This document shows, piece by piece, positions 1-9,065 of a stretch of DNA of 53,570 nucleotides. The stretch's first letter is position 1. The number at the start of each line of letters is the position of its first letter. Below the pieces are notes generated by a model, which saw nothing but the letters and a program-made list of their open reading frames with translations, made no database searches and had not been told where the DNA came from. The stretch is from NCBI RefSeq assembly GCF_000714715.1, contig NZ_JMFO01000022.1:1-53570 (forward strand). The letters are read 5' to 3'. Source of the DNA: Candidatus Magnetobacterium casense (GTDB lineage: Bacteria > Nitrospirota > Thermodesulfovibrionia > Thermodesulfovibrionales > Magnetobacteriaceae). The position numbers and the translations under genes are program-made.

Positions 1-1
1 A

Positions 2-500
2 ATAAACAATGCAGTAGATGAAGTAAGGAGAAATGAAGTAAAGGAACAAATTAGTACTTCGAGGTAAAAAGTATATATTTCTTAAAAATAGAGATGAATT
101 AACAGAAACACAGAAGGAAGAATTGAAGAAAATAGAATTAATGCCGTATCTGAATTTACAAACTATAAGAGCATTTCATATACGTGAAAATTTTCAATCA
201 ATTTATACAGAACAGACACAAGAAGAATTTGAATTAAAACTACATAAGTGGTATTTTTGGGCAACTCATAGTCGCTTAAAGCCTATATATGAAGCAGCCA
301 AAACAATAAAAAGGCATTGGTCAGGAGTAACGAGATGGTATGAAAGTAGAATAAACAATGGAATATTAGAAGGACTTAATAGTCTGGTACAGGCAGCTAA
401 AGCAAAGGCAAGAGGTTATAAAACATTCAAAAACATAAAGACTATTATCTACATGCTAACAGGTAAGCTGGATTATACTAAGATTGGGCTACCCACTTGA
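2..500 (+). pseudogene. ISL3-family transposase, C-terminal remnant
   Basis: C-terminal part of a DDE transposase of the ISL3 type (IS204/IS1001/IS1165 group). Frame 2 encodes an AVDEVRRNEVKEQ stretch that stops at about position 64. The protein then continues in frame 3 from about position 42 as GKKYIFLKNRDELTETQKEE and runs to the TGA ending at 500. The tail with WYESRINNGILEGLN and KARGYKTFKNI is characteristic of the family's C-terminal catalytic region. The N-terminus lies left of the window and one extra base near 45-50 breaks the frame, so it is probably inactive unless the indel is an assembly error. Base composition is AT-rich compared with the helicase gene that follows. Confidence 0.8.
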
Positions 501-570
501 AATGAAAAGGAACCAAGATAAATTGCTGTCCTAATTCAAATTACAGGAAGAGACAGAATCGTCATATTCA

Positions 571-579
571 TGCTAAAAT
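571..579 (+). promoter_or_regulatory. Candidate extended -10 promoter of the antitoxin/toxin pair
   Basis: TG-C-TAAAAT lies 29 bases before the antitoxin ATG, between the transposase remnant and the pair. No convincing -35 box is seen, which is compatible with an extended -10 promoter. Inferred from sequence only. Confidence 0.35.
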
Positions 580-607
580 ATAGGTAAGCGTTAAAGGAGG
601 CTTGTTT

Positions 608-811
608 ATGGCAACGATAAAAGCAAAATATCTGCATGGGGTCTTTGAACCTCTGGAAAAAGTGGAATTGTCTGAAGGTAAAGAAGTAACAATTACGTAT
701 GAGGGTGGAATTGATGTAAAGACTGTTAAGGCGAGTGATCTCTTGAAACATACCGGAATAATCTCGGTTGGTGGTGATGCTGTTGAGGATACAATGAATT
801 ATGCAAGATAG
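608..811 (+). CDS. AF2212-like (DUF104) antitoxin
   Basis: Small 67-residue protein opening with MATIKAKYLHGVFEPLEKV, the typical start of the AF2212/DUF104 family of VapB-like antitoxins; the middle carries the family's EGKEVTITYE strand. ATG at 608 is chosen over the upstream TTG at 602 because a consensus AGGAGG (595-600) is correctly spaced for it. The stop overlaps the start of the PIN-domain gene by 11 bases, the usual arrangement for translationally coupled antitoxin and toxin. Its role would be to bind and neutralise the PIN ribonuclease and repress the operon. The partner is frameshifted, so this may now be an orphan antitoxin. Confidence 0.8.
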   Translation: MATIKAKYLHGVFEPLEKVELSEGKEVTITYEGGIDVKTVKASDLLKHTGIISVGGDAVEDTMNYAR

Positions 812-1266
812 GGTTATTCTGGATGCTAATATATTGGTCGGACTTTATGACAATAAAGATTCATGGCACAAGCAAGCCAACGAATTAATATACGAGCTGG
901 GGAAAATCGTTAATGACCTGATAATACTTGACTGTGTTGCAAATGAAACTTTCACAGTGCTTTCGAGAAGATTGAAAGAACGTAAGGGTGTTAATTCAAT
1001 TTTACCCATTTTTGGAAAATTAAAAATGGATTTATCGAAAGAAAAGATAACTACCTCTTATTTTCTCTTAGAAACTGATTATAATGAAATAGTGGATAGA
1101 ATTGTTAATACCAAAGGGGTGATTAATTTTCATGACTCTTTAGATAATAGCGTTTGCTTTAAAGCATAAAATCCATTATATTGCAAGTTTCGATAAAAAC
1201 TTTGATGGAATTAGCGGGATAACCAGAATTTATAATGTGGAACAGATTAGTCGCATGTTTTGCTAA
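801..1266 (+). pseudogene. PIN-domain (VapC-like) toxin, frameshifted near its C-terminus
   Basis: PIN-domain ribonuclease toxin. The first acidic residue is in VILDANILVGLYD near the N-terminus, a second in DCVANETFTVL, and a third in NFHDSL. After the TTA codon at 1140-1142 the frame is lost and terminates at 1169. Skipping one base (G1143) restores IIAFALKHKIHYIASFDKNFD and the remaining tail up to a TAA at 1264-1266; ASFDKNFD is the standard C-terminal PIN motif with the fourth acidic residue. The gene is therefore a complete toxin with a one-base insertion. It overlaps the upstream antitoxin. Either the toxin is inactivated or the base is a sequencing error. Confidence 0.82.
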
Positions 1267-1343
1267 GAAGTTACAGTATCGCATTTTGACTATATATAAA
1301 ACATGCAGCACTCTTTATGGGGTAAAGGTGAGAGGTTAGACCG

Positions 1344-4300
1344 GTGGAAGAATTCCCGCACTCGGTAGTGCTGAAGGCCTCCGCCGGATCGGGAAAGACC
1401 CGTGCGCTGACAAAGCGCTTTGTGAGGTTCCTGTTATCGGCGGATATACGCAATAATTCGCTGAAAAACATCATTGCCATCACGTTTTCCAATAACGCAT
1501 CCAGGGAGATGCGACAACGCATTGTCCTGTGGCTCAAGGAACTCTCAATTGGCAAGCCCGATACACTCAACGAACTCTCCGCCGAACTCGGCACCGACAA
1601 CGACTCGCTGCAGCGACAGGCCGGTGGCGTCCTTGATGAGATATTTGAGGGCTTTTCGTTCTTCCAGGTGCGGACGATTGACAGCTTTATGACCTCGATA
1701 TTCAAGGCATCCGCTCTGGATATGGGCTATAACCCGGACTTTGACATCCTCCTCGATTACGAGGCGCTGATGGAGTATGCCTTTGAGGTCTTCCTGCGGC
1801 GCATCCGCCATAATTCCAAGGAAGCCGCCCTCATGCACGGCGTCGTTGACCTCATACACGACAGCCGACAGGACGACAGGACTTTCCTCTGGGAGCCTAC
1901 CGCAACCATACTCAGAGAGATCAAGGCAATATATCGTAAATTGGCCTCCACGGGCGCCCGCCTCGTCATCAGCGATCACTACAGGGCCATGGAGACCGTT
2001 AAACACTCACTGCGACGACAGGCCGAGTCCCTCCACGAACTGATCGAACGCTCACAGCTTGAAAGAAGTGGCACGAGTGCATTTGTCAACATCCTCGAAA
2101 ACATCCGAACCGACAGATTTGCAGACCTCATCAACCGCGGCCTCAAGAATCCGCCCGTTAAGAAACCTACAAAAAAGAACCATGCCACAATAGCCCTCTA
2201 CGACGAAATCTGCACACATTGGGCTGAACTTGCTCAGACAATCAGGCAGTATATAAAGTTGTATTGCCAGGTGTACTATACGCCGTTTATACGGGTCTAC
2301 AAGGCATTTGAGGCCGGCCTTGACCAACTCAAGAGGCAGCAGGGTATGATTTTTATCGACGACATCTCACACAACCTGTCGCTGTACCTTAACCAGGGTA
2401 TCGTCCCGGACGTGTACTTCAGACTCGGACAGAGCCTCTGCCACTACCTCATAGACGAGTTCCAGGACACGTCGCCGATCCAGTGGAAGAACCTCACGCC
2501 GCTGGTGGAGAACTCCCTCTCCCAGGGGGGGAGCCTCTTTGTCGTTGGCGACACCAAGCAGGCCATCTACGGATTCCGCAACGCCGATTACCAGATCATG
2601 CGGGGACTGGAACACTCGGCGCCATTCCCCTGCGCTGCGCACCGCATTGAGGAACTCGACACCAACCACAGGAGCCTACAGACAATCCTCAGCTTTAACG
2701 AGGCGGTCTTTAAGCGGCTGTTACCACGGGATGAGGACTACAGCATAGCCGGCGCCAAGAGCGGTCTGACCAACTACACGCAGTTTGCCAGGTCCGGCAA
2801 TCCGGCCGGTGGTTATGCCGAGGTGCGCATCGTTGAACTTGATGCGGAGAATCAGCCCGAAAAGGCCATCGTACAGGCCCACGTTGAGGAACTCCGCAGC
2901 CGGGGCTACAGATACCGCGACATCGCCATCCTCACAGACACAAACGACAACGTTGTACAGACCGCTGCATGGCTCAACGAACGGGGGATCGACTTTGTCT
3001 CCTTCAGCAGTCTCGACATCCGTACCCGGCGTCTGACAGGCGAGCTGGTTGCACTGTTGAACTTCCTGGATTCCCCGCTGGATGACCTGTCTTTTGCGAC
3101 CTTTTGTCTGGGGGACGTCCTTGCCGCCGCAGCCGCTAATGATGCCGTGGCGTTGGACAGGGGATTGCTTGAGGCGTTCTTCCTTGAAAACCGCAACAAC
3201 ACACCACTCTACAAGGCATTTCAGGAGAGTTTCCCGGCACTTTGGACAAAATACTTTGAGGGGCTTTTTAAATCCGTTGGGTACCTGCCCCTGTACGACC
3301 TTGTCACCGACGTCTATGGCGTCTTCAGGGTCTTTGAGACGTTCAGGGACGAGGAGGCCACGCTGGTCAAGCTCCTGGAGGTCATCAAGAACTACGAGGA
3401 CATCGGCAACGAAACCATCCGTGACTTTCTCGACTATGCCTCCGAGCAGGACAGGAACCAGGTCGACTGGAACATCGATGTCCCAAAGAGCAAGGACGCC
3501 GTTACCATAATGACCGTGCACAAGGCCAAGGGACTGGGATTCCCAGTGGTCATAGTCCTCATGTACGGGCAGAACAACAAGGGCTTTGATTATCTCATCG
3601 ACAGAAGGGATACTGATGAAATTGATGACACCGGAGTTACACTCCTAAAGGTCAACAAGAAGATTGTTGCAGCGATACCGGAGTTTTTATCTGGCGCCTA
3701 CGAGGAGGAGGTGCTCAGGGACAAGGTAAACCGTCTCAATGCCCTGTACGTGGCCTTTACGCGTGCAAAGGCGGAGCTTTATGTCGTTGGCGTAAAGGGT
3801 GCCAGGGTGTCGTACCCGTTTAATCTGTTGCCCGTGGATGAGTTTCAGCCCCGTGCCCCTGATGTCGGCAAACCGGAGGCCGTCCAGGTGGCGGATGAGC
3901 CGGAGTCGGAGCCGTTTGTGTTGCGTTACCATCGCAGAGGCATTGATTTTGCGCCAAGGCAGCATCAGGCGCCGGATATTGGCGTCTTTACGCCAGGGGT
4001 GGCCCGTCAGCGCGGCGAACTCATTCATCGGATACTGAGTCTCATTGATTACACCGTGGATGTTATCCCGCAACTGGAGGCGGTTGTTGATCGGGTGCTT
4101 GTGGCATCGGCCCATCGCGGCATAAGGGCAGAGGTCGTGGGTATCCTGAGGCGGTTCTTTATGGTGGATGGTCTCATGGAAATCATTGGCAGCAGGGTCG
4201 GCAGGGAGTTTCTCAAGGAGCAGGAGTTTGCCCTCCCTGGTGGTACGCTCTGCAGGATGGACTTGGTGGTGGTGGACGCATCTAAGGTAGTGGTTGTGGA

Positions 4301-4460
4301 CTTCAAGGTCAGCGTCGGGGATTCCCCCGTGCATGAGCAGCAGGTCAGCAACTATGTCAGGATACTCCGCGATTATTTCAGGGGCCGTAAGGTCGATGGT
4401 GTCATCGCCTACGTAGAACAGCCGCGGCTCAAATGGGGTGGAATTTTTGGTGCGCTATGA
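1344..4460 (+). CDS. UvrD/RecB-type helicase-nuclease (AddA/RecB-like)
   Basis: Large 1038-residue superfamily 1A helicase with a C-terminal nuclease. Visible motifs in order: Walker A KASAGSGKT (residues 11-19), Walker B LIDEFQDTSPIQW (about 368-380), GDTKQAIYGFRNAD (motif III region, about 400), TVHKAKGLGFPVV (motif V, about 725), LYVAFTRAKAELYVV (motif VI, about 800). The last hundred residues hold a PD-(D/E)XK nuclease core, RMDLVVVDASKVVVVDFK, as in RecB and AddA. It should unwind and degrade double-strand DNA ends for recombinational repair. The start is GTG with a GAGAGG-like site before it. No AddB/RecC partner is visible in the window, so the complex may be encoded elsewhere or the protein may act alone. 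Confidence 0.85.
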   Translation: MEEFPHSVVLKASAGSGKTRALTKRFVRFLLSADIRNNSLKNIIAITFSNNASREMRQRIVLWLKELSIGKPDTLNELSAELGTDNDSLQRQAGGVLDEIFEGFSFFQVRTIDSFMTSIFKASALDMGYNPDFDILLDYEALMEYAFEVFLRRIRHNSKEAALMHGVVDLIHDSRQDDRTFLWEPTATILREIKAIYRKLASTGARLVISDHYRAMETVKHSLRRQAESLHELIERSQLERSGTSAFVNILENIRTDRFADLINRGLKNPPVKKPTKKNHATIALYDEICTHWAELAQTIRQYIKLYCQVYYTPFIRVYKAFEAGLDQLKRQQGMIFIDDISHNLSLYLNQGIVPDVYFRLGQSLCHYLIDEFQDTSPIQWKNLTPLVENSLSQGGSLFVVGDTKQAIYGFRNADYQIMRGLEHSAPFPCAAHRIEELDTNHRSLQTILSFNEAVFKRLLPRDEDYSIAGAKSGLTNYTQFARSGNPAGGYAEVRIVELDAENQPEKAIVQAHVEELRSRGYRYRDIAILTDTNDNVVQTAAWLNERGIDFVSFSSLDIRTRRLTGELVALLNFLDSPLDDLSFATFCLGDVLAAAAANDAVALDRGLLEAFFLENRNNTPLYKAFQESFPALWTKYFEGLFKSVGYLPLYDLVTDVYGVFRVFETFRDEEATLVKLLEVIKNYEDIGNETIRDFLDYASEQDRNQVDWNIDVPKSKDAVTIMTVHKAKGLGFPVVIVLMYGQNNKGFDYLIDRRDTDEIDDTGVTLLKVNKKIVAAIPEFLSGAYEEEVLRDKVNRLNALYVAFTRAKAELYVVGVKGARVSYPFNLLPVDEFQPRAPDVGKPEAVQVADEPESEPFVLRYHRRGIDFAPRQHQAPDIGVFTPGVARQRGELIHRILSLIDYTVDVIPQLEAVVDRVLVASAHRGIRAEVVGILRRFFMVDGLMEIIGSRVGREFLKEQEFALPGGTLCRMDLVVVDASKVVVVDFKVSVGDSPVHEQQVSNYVRILRDYFRGRKVDGVIAYVEQPRLKWGGIFGAL

Positions 4461-4521
4461 TATATAATAATAATACAGTTGAAATAAACTAACTTTAAAG
4501 AATGGAGAGAGGACACAAAGT

Positions 4522-5478
4522 ATGAAGAAGCGATTGCTGTTGGTAGTGGTAGTAGGAGTGTTTTTAACGACCCTGGCATGTTCAAAGGCACCGGAGGACA
4601 ATGTGCTTAAGAAGGGTGGCACTACTATTGTCAAGTTGGGACAGGAGACGATAACAAGCGAGCAGTTACAGGATGAGCTGGCAAAGTTGCCGCCAAACAT
4701 AAAAGCCATGTTTACCGGTAAGGATGGCCTTAAGAGGTTGGTCGATGAAGTAAAAAAGAGGGAGGTACTATACCTTGAGGCTAAAAAGGTCGGACTTGAC
4801 AAGGACCCTGAGTTTGTCAAAAAAATAGCAGAGTTCAGGAAAATAAATCTCATTAACACCCTTATCCAGAAAAACGTTCAGACGGCAAACGTTAAGGTAA
4901 CCCCCGAAGAGGCAAAGAAATACTACGACGATAACCAAAAAGAGTTCGTAATGCCCGAACAGGTCAGGGCTGTCCACATCCTTGTAAAGACCGAAAAGGA
5001 GGCAACTGACCTCTATGACAAGTTAAAGAAGGGTGGTGATTTTGCCGCTGCGGCAAAGGCATCCTCACTGGATACCGCTACGGCGGATAAGGGGGGAGAC
5101 CTCGGTTTCTTTTCACGCGGTCAGATGGAACTCAACTTTGATGAGGCTGTATTTAAGCTGAAGAAGGGGGAGTTAAGCACACCCGTTAAGACCTCCTTTG
5201 GCTACCATATAATCAAGGTAGTTGACACCAAAGAGGCAAAGGTCACCGAATTTGAAGCCGTAAAGCAAATGATAATTCAGTACCTCACTGGCGAGAAGCA
5301 GAAGAAGGCGTTTGATAGCTACTACTCATCTGTGGAGAAGAACTACAGTGTGCAGGTTGACGAAAAGGCCCTTGATGAATTTGTAAACAAGCAGAGTGCC
5401 CCCGCTGCCGCAGCTCCAGGTGCAGGTGCGCCCAATGCCCCGGCACCACCACCACCGGCAGGGGAACCACATAAGTAA
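4522..5478 (+). CDS. Parvulin-type (PpiC/SurA-like) peptidyl-prolyl isomerase, probable lipoprotein
   Basis: 318-residue periplasmic foldase. The N-terminus has a basic start, a hydrophobic stretch and a cysteine at residue 20 (LTTLAC), suggesting lipoprotein processing, although the lipobox is imperfect. A SurA-like helical region (about 30-130) precedes a PpiC rotamase domain: VRAVHILVKTEKEA, KGGDLGFFSRGQM, and TSFGYHIIKVVD. The last 25 residues are alanine/proline-rich and probably unstructured. A GGAGAGAGGA ribosome site precedes the ATG. Likely role is proline isomerisation and chaperoning of exported proteins at the inner or outer membrane. The gene stands alone between the helicase and the fumarase-like gene. 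Confidence 0.88.
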   Translation: MKKRLLLVVVVGVFLTTLACSKAPEDNVLKKGGTTIVKLGQETITSEQLQDELAKLPPNIKAMFTGKDGLKRLVDEVKKREVLYLEAKKVGLDKDPEFVKKIAEFRKINLINTLIQKNVQTANVKVTPEEAKKYYDDNQKEFVMPEQVRAVHILVKTEKEATDLYDKLKKGGDFAAAAKASSLDTATADKGGDLGFFSRGQMELNFDEAVFKLKKGELSTPVKTSFGYHIIKVVDTKEAKVTEFEAVKQMIIQYLTGEKQKKAFDSYYSSVEKNYSVQVDEKALDEFVNKQSAPAAAAPGAGAPNAPAPPPPAGEPHK

Positions 5479-5530
5479 TGTTGCACGCAAAACAGATATT
5501 GCTATCTGTGCCTATTAAAGGATTGTTGGT

Positions 5531-6406
5531 ATGTTGAGACTAAGGGATGGCATCGTTGAGTTGTATACAAAGGTGGCCTCATCTATCCCCTCTGACGTGG
5601 AGGACGCCTTAAAGCAGACCTATACGTCAGAGACTACAGACAGCGAAACAGGACTAGGACGTGGCAGTGGATGTTTCCATGTTATAATTGATAACGTCAA
5701 AAATGCCAGGACAACCAGAAAGCCATTATGTCGTGATATAGGCATACCTGTTTTTTGGGTGAGGCTACCATACGGTCTTGATCGTCAACAGATAACAGTT
5801 GAGATCGTGGAGGGTAGTAAGCGAGCAGTTGAAAAGTTGCTCCGCAGTCCTGCAGATAGCGGTGGTTCAGAGGCGGATGTGGCTGCTGTTAATCCTGCCA
5901 TTTACTTTGAGGATTCCGATAAAAACAACCTCGTCGTAGACCTGCTACTTAAAAACACCGACTGTCAACCTGGCGGAGAGTTATCCCAGGTAGAGGGCAG
6001 TGCCTCCTTTGTCTTAAAACCTGATACCGACACTCAGGTCAACACTGAAGATTACTACGACAAAATCAGAGACGTTGTAGCAGATACCGTCAAAAATGCA
6101 AAGAAGAGAGTCTGTGGCCCATACACCATAGGGGTTGGCATCGGTTCGGCGGGGGACGATGTGGCCATGATCTCCAAAAAACAACTCCTGAGAAGACTCA
6201 ATGACATCAACCCCGCAACACAGGAACTTGAAAAAAAACTACTGGAGGACCTCAACGCCATCTATACCACTGCATCGGGTTCAACAGCGGAGACTACTGC
6301 TTTGGGGGTTAAGGTCGGGGGCAGTTATTCAGACCCCGCATCCGTTGTGGTAAACGTCTCCATCTGTTGTTGGGCCAACAGACGTGGCAGGCTGATCTGG
6401 GGGTAG
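5531..6406 (+). CDS. Fumarate hydratase class I alpha-domain-like protein
   Basis: 291 residues resembling the alpha subunit or N-terminal domain of [4Fe-4S] class I fumarases and tartrate dehydratases. Three cysteines fall at the expected cluster-ligand places: C67 in RKPLCRDIGIPVF, C185 in RVCGPYTIGVGIGSAG, and C269 or C270 in VSICCWANRRGR. The segment KKQLLRRL after the second cysteine also fits. The usual GGGSEN loop is replaced by a divergent stretch around C145, so the substrate may differ from fumarate. No beta subunit lies nearby; instead the next gene is a RuBisCO-like/cupin fusion that abuts the stop codon, implying co-translation. The biochemical reaction is unknown; a lyase or hydratase step is an inference. 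Confidence 0.7.
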   Translation: MLRLRDGIVELYTKVASSIPSDVEDALKQTYTSETTDSETGLGRGSGCFHVIIDNVKNARTTRKPLCRDIGIPVFWVRLPYGLDRQQITVEIVEGSKRAVEKLLRSPADSGGSEADVAAVNPAIYFEDSDKNNLVVDLLLKNTDCQPGGELSQVEGSASFVLKPDTDTQVNTEDYYDKIRDVVADTVKNAKKRVCGPYTIGVGIGSAGDDVAMISKKQLLRRLNDINPATQELEKKLLEDLNAIYTTASGSTAETTALGVKVGGSYSDPASVVVNVSICCWANRRGRLIWG

Positions 6407-6421
6407 GTGGCCCTGCCCCTG

Positions 6422-8017
6422 ATGTCTGACACCATTGATATCACATACGACATAACACCTCGCCATAAAGCAGACAACATCGATGCCATACTCCGGGAGA
6501 TCGCACTGGAGCAGACCGTAGAGGTCCCCGACGGATATTTCTTCAACAAGCCCCACATAAACACGGCTATAGTGCCCACGGTAAAAGACGTCCACCCTAC
6601 AGAGCAGGGGCGTTACCGTGCAACTCTGGCGTTTAATCCCGAGGTAACCGCTTATCAACTGCCACAGTTTTTAAACGTCCTCTTTGGCAACATTTCGTTT
6701 AAGGGCAACATAAGGGTTGTCGCTATAGACCTTCCGGAGGCCTTCCTGGGGACATTTAAGGGGCCGGGGTATGGGATACCGGGGATACGTCAGATGTTGG
6801 GGGTTTACGGCAGGCCGTTGTTGTCTGCCGTGCTCAAGCCCATGGGGCTTTCTGCGGCTGACCTTGCCACTGTCGCGACGGAGTTTGCCCTCGGAGGAGC
6901 CGATATCATCAAGGACGACCACGGACTGACAGACCAGGCATTTTGTCCCTTTGAGCAGCGCGTGACTCTCTGTCAACAAGCCATTGAGGCGGCAAACGCA
7001 AAGACCTCCCGAAAAACCCTATACTTCCCAAACGTCACTGACGGCGCAGACAGACTCGAAGGTCGCATCCGGTTTGCACTGAGACAGGGCATTGTCGGTG
7101 TGCTGGTGGCACCATACATCGTAGGGCTTGATACGGTGAGGTACCTGGCCTCAACATATCGGATAATCATCATGGCACATCCGGCGCTGACCGGGGTCTA
7201 CTTCCACGACCCCCATCACGGCATACGGCCCGCTGTGTTGTTGGGCACCGTGTTTCGGTTGATGGGCGCTGACCTGTCAATTTTTCCCAACGCCGGTGGG
7301 AGGTTTAACTTTACGCCGCAGGAGTGTCTGGCCCTGTCACAAGAACTGAGGACGCCGCTTGGGCAACTGAAACCGGCCTTTCCGGCACCAGCAGGTGGCA
7401 TGAGCCTCGACAACGTCCCCGACATGGCCGCCATGTATGGCCCCGATTCGGTCTGCACCATCGGGGGATCGCTCTTAAAGCATCCCGCAGGTATCAGAGA
7501 AAGCACGGCGGCGTTCCTTGAAAAGATTGTCTCCAACTTTCCACAGGCGTATTATCAGCCATCAGCTCAGTTGTCCACCACGCAGCGGCAAGCTCAAGCA
7601 TCCCAGGTCTCCGTCACACTGGGGGAGGCGTTTGAGCACCTGGCATTTGCCGAGGGCTTTCGGTGGTCAGGTCGGCCCCCACGGCCATACAAGGAGGGCG
7701 TCAATCTGCCGTTTCGGTACATCTCCAGGCATGAGCTTATCGGACGGTACGGCGAGGAGACACGCTTTGACCTACGATACTTTCAGATAGACCCTGGCGG
7801 GTATTCGACCTTTGAGCGACATCTTCACATCCATGTGGTTATCTGCATCCGTGGTGAGGGCGTGTTTGTAATCGGCGGCAATCGGTACTCGTTGAGGCCA
7901 TTTGACGTTGCATACGTAGCGCCAATGCGACCACATCAGTTGCTCAATGAGTCAGACGTCCCTTTTGGCTTCTTCTGCATCGTTGACCACGAACGCGACA
8001 GACCTATACAGCTTTGA
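6422..8017 (+). CDS. RuBisCO-like protein fused to a C-terminal cupin
   Basis: About 531 residues. Residues 1-390 form a RuBisCO large-subunit-like fold: VLKPMGLSAADL carries the lysine equivalent to K175, GGADIIKDDHGL keeps the carbamylatable lysine and one aspartate but has His where RuBisCO has Glu204, and MAHPALTG, FPNAGGRF and GGSLLKHP match later loops. This pattern fits form IV RuBisCO-like isomerases or decarboxylases rather than a CO2-fixing enzyme. Residues about 430-531 are a cupin with HLHIH in motif 1 and PMRPHQLLN in motif 2; the usual motif 1 glutamate is absent. ATG 6422 is preferred over GTG 6407 because AGGTGG at 6405-6410 is spaced for it. In R. rubrum a RuBisCO-like isomerase and a cupin are separate consecutive enzymes of methylthioadenosine recycling, so a fused bifunctional enzyme is plausible but unproven. 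Confidence 0.82.
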   Translation: MSDTIDITYDITPRHKADNIDAILREIALEQTVEVPDGYFFNKPHINTAIVPTVKDVHPTEQGRYRATLAFNPEVTAYQLPQFLNVLFGNISFKGNIRVVAIDLPEAFLGTFKGPGYGIPGIRQMLGVYGRPLLSAVLKPMGLSAADLATVATEFALGGADIIKDDHGLTDQAFCPFEQRVTLCQQAIEAANAKTSRKTLYFPNVTDGADRLEGRIRFALRQGIVGVLVAPYIVGLDTVRYLASTYRIIIMAHPALTGVYFHDPHHGIRPAVLLGTVFRLMGADLSIFPNAGGRFNFTPQECLALSQELRTPLGQLKPAFPAPAGGMSLDNVPDMAAMYGPDSVCTIGGSLLKHPAGIRESTAAFLEKIVSNFPQAYYQPSAQLSTTQRQAQASQVSVTLGEAFEHLAFAEGFRWSGRPPRPYKEGVNLPFRYISRHELIGRYGEETRFDLRYFQIDPGGYSTFERHLHIHVVICIRGEGVFVIGGNRYSLRPFDVAYVAPMRPHQLLNESDVPFGFFCIVDHERDRPIQL

Positions 8018-8069
8018 GAATATAGCATATTGCAATTGGATTAAATACAAAATACGTGGTATTTTTACG

Positions 8070-8192
8070 GGATCAAGGGGGCTGGCCCCCTTGCAGGGGA
8101 GGTCTGAGGAGGGCCAGGTGCGACTTTTATGGCAGTGGTGCCTCACCCCCTGGAGCGGAAAAGAAGCTCCGCCGCCCTCCTTCTTTTCTTGA
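8070..8192. repeat. GC-rich palindromic intergenic repeat
   Basis: The gap between the RuBisCO-like gene and the next gene holds a perfect palindrome AAGGGGGCTGGCCCCCTT (8086-8103) and a second stem, AAAAGAAG ... CTTCTTTT, near 8160-8190. The phrases match the repeat family also seen at 11430-11460, 23401-23495, 26973-27127 and 42041-42198. It could terminate transcription on either strand. No gene is visible in this gap. Confidence 0.55.
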
Positions 8193-8258
8193 TTGGGAAC
8201 AAATTTATCGTGGAATTGGGATTGACAGTTCCCCTTGTTTTTTGTTACTTTTAAACTA

Positions 8259-9053
8259 ATGAGAAATATTGCGGTGCTGTTTTTCTTGCTGACTCTGGTT
8301 ATGGTGGGGTTATTGGGCGGAGATTACGCCTATGCCTTTGACGTAGCGGGAGTTAGACCAACCCAACCCAATGCCGTGTTTTCAACGTTTTCTACGGCAA
8401 CCAACCCCCCGGGTATTTTTGCCAACGAAATCTGCCTTGAGTATGCCGTTGAGCCGACATTTTATCGCATCACATCCTCCGTAACCTACGGGATCGACTC
8501 CTGGAGTGAATTGCTGGCGACGGTTCCTTTTCGCATACAGAGTGAAGAGTATGGGTTTGAGGACGTCAGTGTCGGCCTCAAGCACCGCTTTAAGGATGAA
8601 GGTGACATCCTGCCATCGATGGCCCTGTTGATGAGCGTTTCACCTCCGTCGGGTATCAGCGACATAACAACCCGCGGGCGATATGGAGGCGGATTAATTA
8701 CCTCCAAAAAAATCGGACCATTTATGGTACATGCAAACGCCTTTTATTTCTCTCCGTTTGATAGGTCCCTCAAGGGTGAGTGGAATCTGCTCCTGGGTAC
8801 CGACATGCCTGCAGCGAACAATGTCAACTTCCTCACCGAAGTGGATATCAAAAAAAGTCACTTCTCAAACAATATCGATTTCGTCGAAGGAAGGCTCGGC
8901 TACAGGTACAGACCTCTCAAGTACCTCCATACAACCCTGGGCACTGGCTACGAGTTTAAAAGCCGACAGCCAAATCTGAGGGTCTTTCTGTCCTTTACGT
9001 TTGTCTATCCCTATAAAGAACCTCAAATTAAAAAGATATACGAGGAGGAATAA
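8259..9053 (+). CDS. Predicted outer-membrane beta-barrel protein
   Basis: 264 residues with a clear signal peptide (MRNIAVLFFLLTLVMVGLLG, cleavage likely after YAYA). The rest alternates hydrophobic and polar residues with many aromatics (EPTFYRITSSVTYGIDSW, GPFMVHANAFYFSPF, GYRYRPLKYLHTTLGTGYEF) and a short terminal strand LRVFLSFTFVYPY, which is typical of small outer-membrane barrels. ATG 8259 is chosen because the signal peptide begins there; the region upstream in frame is not protein-like. It sits 12 bases before tatB, so the two may be cotranscribed. I do not recognise a specific family or substrate. Confidence 0.6.
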   Translation: MRNIAVLFFLLTLVMVGLLGGDYAYAFDVAGVRPTQPNAVFSTFSTATNPPGIFANEICLEYAVEPTFYRITSSVTYGIDSWSELLATVPFRIQSEEYGFEDVSVGLKHRFKDEGDILPSMALLMSVSPPSGISDITTRGRYGGGLITSKKIGPFMVHANAFYFSPFDRSLKGEWNLLLGTDMPAANNVNFLTEVDIKKSHFSNNIDFVEGRLGYRYRPLKYLHTTLGTGYEFKSRQPNLRVFLSFTFVYPYKEPQIKKIYEEE

Positions 9054-9065
9054 GCGTTATAAATC

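Noticed and set aside
2721..3521. 266-residue open frame opposite the helicase gene
   Set aside because: Mirrors codon structure of the helicase; no ribosome site or family resemblance.
6422..8017. CO2-fixing RuBisCO
   Set aside because: The glutamate after KDD is His and the second active-site lysine of KPK is missing; the pattern fits a RuBisCO-like protein.
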